Shown here: positions 61,229 through 64,000 of the stretch, one piece after another
How the letters are laid out: each line of letters opens with the position of its first letter
Position numbering within the stretch: position 1 is the stretch's first letter
Origin: Streptomyces sp. cf386
Lineage (GTDB): Bacteria; Actinomycetota; Actinomycetes; Streptomycetales; Streptomycetaceae
DNA: 64,000 nt
Assembly: GCF_900103585.1 (NCBI RefSeq)
Contig: NZ_FNHV01000005.1
Coordinates: 493,502-557,501 of the forward strand
Direction: 5' to 3'
Position numbers and translations under genes: made by a program
Notes under the pieces: model-generated
What the model saw: only the letters and a program-made list of their open reading frames with translations
The model's database searches: none
Told to the model about the DNA's origin: nothing

Positions 61229-61362
61229 CCGATGCCGAGGCTCGTCGCCACGGCGTTCCGCGGCATCGGCCCGCGGGCCGCGGATCCGTCGGCCCCGGGG
61301 CGGAGTGACGACCCGTCCTTTCGGCCGATGCGCGGCACGCCGCGGTCCCTAGGCTGAGAACC

Positions 61363-62535
61363 GTGCTCCGAGACGACCTGCGAACCCTGTGGACCGAACC
61401 CCGGCCGCCCGACGCGCCCGCCCGGGTGCGGAGGGACTGGGCGCTGCTCGCCGCGGGGCTTGCCGGTGTGGCGCTGGAGGCCACCCTGCGCGAGAACGTC
61501 GTGTGGCGGCCGGTGGCGGTGGTGTTCGCCGTATGGCTGTGCCTGCTGCCCCTGTGGCGCCGGACCCGCCCGCTGGCGATGGTGACGCTGGCGTTCGGCT
61601 CGGTGATCCTGCTTCAGGCGGCCTCGCTCGTCGCCGCACCGCGCGAGCCCGTCGGCCTGTACACCGGCGCGGTCGTGCTCGTGCTGGTGTACGCGCTGCC
61701 CCGGTGGGGATCGGGACGCGAGATCGTGCTGGGCGGCGCGGTGATCCTCGCGACCGGCGCGCTGTGTTCCGTCACGGACGAGACCCCGGTCGTCGAAAAT
61801 GTCGTGGGCTTCGTCTTCCTGCTGCTGCCCGGCGTGGTCGGGGCTGCCGTGCGGTTCCGGGTGACCGCTCGCGAGCGGCAGGTGGAGCAGGTGCGCTCCC
61901 GCGAGCGCGAGCAGCTCGCCCGGGAACTGCACGACACGGTGGCCCACCACGTGTCGGCCATGGTGATCATCGCCCAGGCGGGCCGGGTGCTCGCGGGCAC
62001 CGACCCGTCCGCCGCCGTCGCGGCGCTGGAGGGGGTCGAGGAGGAAGGGGCGCGCACGCTGGAGGAAATGCGCGCCATGGTCGCCGCGCTGCGCGACCGC
62101 GGGGTCGGCGCCGAGCTGGCGCCCCCTGCCGGAGTCGCGGATCTGGAGCGCCTGGTGCGCACCCCGGGTGCTCGCCTCAGGGTCGACCTGGGGCTCGACG
62201 GCGAACTGGACGCGCTGCCCCCGGCCGTGGACGCGGCCGTCTACCGGATCGTGCAGGAGTCGGTGACCAACGTGCTGCGCCATGCGGTCGACGCGACCGA
62301 GCTCGTCGTTCGGGTCGCCGCGGAACGGCACACGGTACGGGTGAGTGTGCGCGACAACGGCCGGCGCACCGGCCGGGGTCGCGACGGATACGGACTTACC
62401 GGACTGCGCGAGCGCGCGACCCTGCTAGGCGGCACACTACGAGCCGGCCCGGGTACCGACCGGGGCTGGCGTGTCGAAGCCGAACTGCCGAGAGCGAGGA
62501 GCGAGAGCGGTGTCCATTCGCGTCCTCGTCGCTGA
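61363..62535 (+). CDS. NarL/DesK-type sensor histidine kinase
   Basis: 390-residue kinase. About 4-5 N-terminal membrane helices (residues about 25-165, no large external loop) suggest sensing within or near the membrane. The HisKA_3 dimerisation box is ELARELHDTVAHHVSAM, with the phosphorylated His in LHDTVAHH. The ATPase domain shows IVQESVTNVLRHA (N box), SVRDNGRRTGRG and GYGLTGLRERATLLGG. GTG 61363 start. Its 3' end overlaps the regulator gene by 26 bp. Confidence 0.92.
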   Translation: MLRDDLRTLWTEPRPPDAPARVRRDWALLAAGLAGVALEATLRENVVWRPVAVVFAVWLCLLPLWRRTRPLAMVTLAFGSVILLQAASLVAAPREPVGLYTGAVVLVLVYALPRWGSGREIVLGGAVILATGALCSVTDETPVVENVVGFVFLLLPGVVGAAVRFRVTARERQVEQVRSREREQLARELHDTVAHHVSAMVIIAQAGRVLAGTDPSAAVAALEGVEEEGARTLEEMRAMVAALRDRGVGAELAPPAGVADLERLVRTPGARLRVDLGLDGELDALPPAVDAAVYRIVQESVTNVLRHAVDATELVVRVAAERHTVRVSVRDNGRRTGRGRDGYGLTGLRERATLLGGTLRAGPGTDRGWRVEAELPRARSESGVHSRPRR

Positions 62536-63172
62536 CGACCAGACGATCATCCGCACCGGGTTGCGGATCATGCTGAACGCCCAGCCCGGCATCGAGGTGG
62601 TCGGCGAGGCCGCCGACGGGCGGGAAGCGGTACGTCTGGCCCGCGAACTACGCCCAGACGTCTGCCTGTTCGACATCCGCATGCCCGTACTCGACGGGCT
62701 CGAGGCCACCCGGCTGGTCGCCGGCCCGGGCGTCGCCGACCCGCTGGCCGTGGTCGTCATCACCACGTTCGACCTCGACGAGTACGTCTACGGCTCACTG
62801 CGTGCCGGCGCCCGCGGATTCCTCCTCAAGGACACGGGACCGGACCTTCTGGCGCAGGCCGTACGGTCGGCGTCCGACGGTGAGGCGCTCATCGCGCCCA
62901 GCGTCACCGTCCGTCTGCTCCAGACATTCGCGGACCTGCCCGCCGGCCGGCCCGTGGCCCAGCCGGTGTCCCCCGTCACCGCCCGCGAGGAGCAGGTGCT
63001 CCTCGCCGTCGCCCGCGGGCTGACCAACACCGAGATCGCCGACGCGCTGCACATCAGCCTCAGCACGGTGAAGACGCATCTGGCCAGCCTGATGGCCAAA
63101 CTCGGCGCCCGCAACCGGGTCGAGATCGCGATGTGGGCCTACGAAACGCGCCGTATCCTCCCCGGCACCTGA
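62510..63172 (+). CDS. NarL/LuxR-type response regulator
   Basis: 220-residue response regulator. Receiver domain about 1-120 with acidic pair VADDQTIIR, phospho-acceptor Asp55 in LFDIRMPVLDG and Lys in FLLKDTGPD. The C-terminal LuxR HTH is VTAREEQVLLAVARGLTNTE then IADALHISLSTVKTHLASLM. GTG 62510 matches the family N-terminus SIRVLVADDQ. Partner of the overlapping kinase and probable activator of the divergent MMPL exporter. Confidence 0.93.
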   Translation: MSIRVLVADDQTIIRTGLRIMLNAQPGIEVVGEAADGREAVRLARELRPDVCLFDIRMPVLDGLEATRLVAGPGVADPLAVVVITTFDLDEYVYGSLRAGARGFLLKDTGPDLLAQAVRSASDGEALIAPSVTVRLLQTFADLPAGRPVAQPVSPVTAREEQVLLAVARGLTNTEIADALHISLSTVKTHLASLMAKLGARNRVEIAMWAYETRRILPGT

Positions 63173-63185
63173 GCCGGGTGCCGGG
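63161..63185 (+). terminator. Terminator hairpin overlapping the response-regulator stop
   Basis: CCCGGCACC / GGTGCCGGG, 9-bp arms with a 7-base loop that contains the stop codon. Confidence 0.7.
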
Positions 63186-63302
63186 CCATGTCCCATGAGT
63201 CCCCGCCCGGACATCAGTGCACCGGTCGGCTCACGTCGGCTCCACGTGCCTCACCCGCCCCAGAGCGTGACGTACCAGGAGGCCGGAAAGGGGACGGTGA
63301 GA

Positions 63303-63390
63303 CACCCGATACGACAAGACTCCCGACAGCTACCTCGCCAGTCTCCACCTGCACGCCTCGATGATCTGGATCAAAGACCTCACCAGGACC
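63303..63390 (+). repeat. 88-bp direct repeat, copy B
   Basis: Same orientation as copy A at 58753-58840, with three mismatches. The distance between copies is 4,550 bp and the interval contains the exporter and the two-component genes. Confidence 0.95.
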
Positions 63391-63650
63391 GGCGGACAGT
63401 GGCGGGAGATGCCGCAGGAGTTCGACGCCTGGTCCACCGTCCACAACCGCCTCCGGCAGTGGTCTGACGCCGGCGTCTTCGAGGCCCTGCCGGGGAGCCC
63501 GACGCGGAAGCAACGAAGCGGGGCGCGGTGGACCTGTCCCTCCCGGAGAAGAGGACCAGGCCGCCAACCGGAGGAGGAAGGGCTCTGGGGGCGGTCTGCC
63601 CGTCAGCCACGACGCCGACCTCTGCAAGGAAAGCGTGGTGTTGTAGGGGC
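63303..63650 (+). pseudogene. Scrambled IS5-family transposase remnants
   Basis: Three pieces of the same transposase type in wrong order. First the 3' end (63303-63390, direct-repeat copy B), then part of the N-terminal domain (about 63391-63490: GGQWREMPQEFDAWSTVHNR and WSDAGVFEALPG), then a frame-disturbed fragment of the KKDQAANRKKKG to VSHDADL region (about 63535-63640). No intact catalytic triad and no ends are visible. Bases from here to 63796 hold no other gene that I can support. Confidence 0.75.
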
Positions 63651-63796
63651 TGACGTCTCGTGATCCCTGCGTAATGCCGCCGTGGTCAGTAGGAACGGTG
63701 ACGGGCGGTCAGCGGCAGGTCGTTCAGCGTGGAGTCCTGGTGTCAGTCTCTCCTGACGGCATCGGGTCTTCCCCGAAGCCGGGTATGGCGGTGGAC

Positions 63797-64000
63797 TCAG
63801 CGCCAGTCGTCGATCACGTAGGCGTCTGGGTGGCTGTAGCCAGGTTCGTTGGGCTTGTGCATGGTCACACCTTGCAGCCAGGTACGGAAACCGCGGTCGA
63901 CCATGCGCCGGTAGGCATCCTGGCGGGCCAGGCTCATTCCGGCGTCCAGTTGTCCCAGTCCCTTCTCGGTGGCCAGCTGCTCGCACGCGTTCAGCAGTCG
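63797..64000 (-). CDS. GNAT-family acetyltransferase-like protein (partial, N-terminus outside window)
   Basis: The last 67 residues and stop are visible. The sequence LDAGMSLARQDAYRRMVDRG, then FRTWLQGVTMHKPNEPGY and the end DAYVIDDWR, resembles the C-terminal region of GNAT N-acetyltransferases (helix after the acetyl-CoA site, then the last strands). The acetyl-CoA motif itself lies beyond the window, so family assignment is tentative. Confidence 0.6.
   Translation of the reverse strand, partial: RLLNACEQLATEKGLGQLDAGMSLARQDAYRRMVDRGFRTWLQGVTMHKPNEPGYSHPDAYVIDDWR

Noticed and set aside
59818..62331. 837-codon minus-strand frame spanning exporter and kinase starts
   Set aside because: It crosses the divergent promoter region and overlaps two well-supported genes in other frames; the translation is Arg/Asp/Gly-rich without domains.

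Overview
This 64 kb window is very GC-rich chromosomal DNA from a Streptomyces-like actinomycete. Supporting signs are GTG and TTG starts, secreted enzymes with RICIN-type lectin domains, many LacI-family regulators, a SpoIIE-type phosphatase, a Pkn-type kinase, a DtxR/IdeR iron box and rare TTA (bldA) codons confined to a few genes. I saw no tRNA, rRNA or CRISPR array.

Layout. 1-2.4 kb: a siderophore-type iron ABC importer (permease cut by the window edge, lipoprotein, ATPase) behind an iron box. 2.5-5.4 kb: a DNA-alkylation-repair-like HEAT protein and a PAS-GAF-SpoIIE-ATPase phosphatase. 5.4-25.1 kb: plant-polysaccharide utilisation in two ABC-importer modules. The first has a LacI regulator, binding protein, two permeases, GH2 and a secreted Asp-box/RICIN enzyme. 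The second has GH6 and GH9 cellulases, a cellobiose-type binding protein, two permeases, GH1, LacI and a DUF2264 protein. 25.1-34.2 kb: a two-headed Lrp/AsnC regulator, amidohydrolase and AbgT transporter, followed by a hydrolase/LLM-oxidoreductase/ferredoxin operon and a CoA-ligase. In the middle of that last region two divergent genes have both lost their 5' ends at one junction near 31.92 kb. 34.2-42.1 kb: SRPBCC protein, secreted nuclease/phosphatase-fold protein, Ser/Thr kinase, lipoprotein, and a GH30/RICIN enzyme divergent from its own LacI regulator. 42.2-50.0 kb: a divergent acid-sugar catabolic locus (DeoR regulator, PdxA-type dehydrogenase, DUF1537 kinase; aldo/keto reductase, HpcH aldolase, 2-hydroxyacid dehydrogenase, and an Nramp-fold transporter that lacks the Nramp metal ligands). 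50.1-58.2 kb: mixed genes including a membrane protein with a HEPN-like RNxxxH motif, GH64, a membrane spermidine-synthase-like protein, a pseudogene broken by a 25-bp duplication, and a HAD enzyme. 58.2-64 kb: an MMPL exporter with a divergent two-component system, bracketed by remnants of the same IS5-type transposase, then the end of a GNAT acetyltransferase.

Regulation is unusually readable. Each sugar locus carries its own LacI-type palindrome: TTGCATCGTTGCAA twice, TGTAACCGCTCCCA-type four times, ATGTTTACGTAAACAT once and CTGAGAGCGCTCTCAG once. The best candidates for undescribed biology are the Nramp-fold transporter inside the acid-sugar locus and the TTA-containing HEPN-like membrane protein. 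All functions are inferred from sequence motifs and gene context. No database search was possible.
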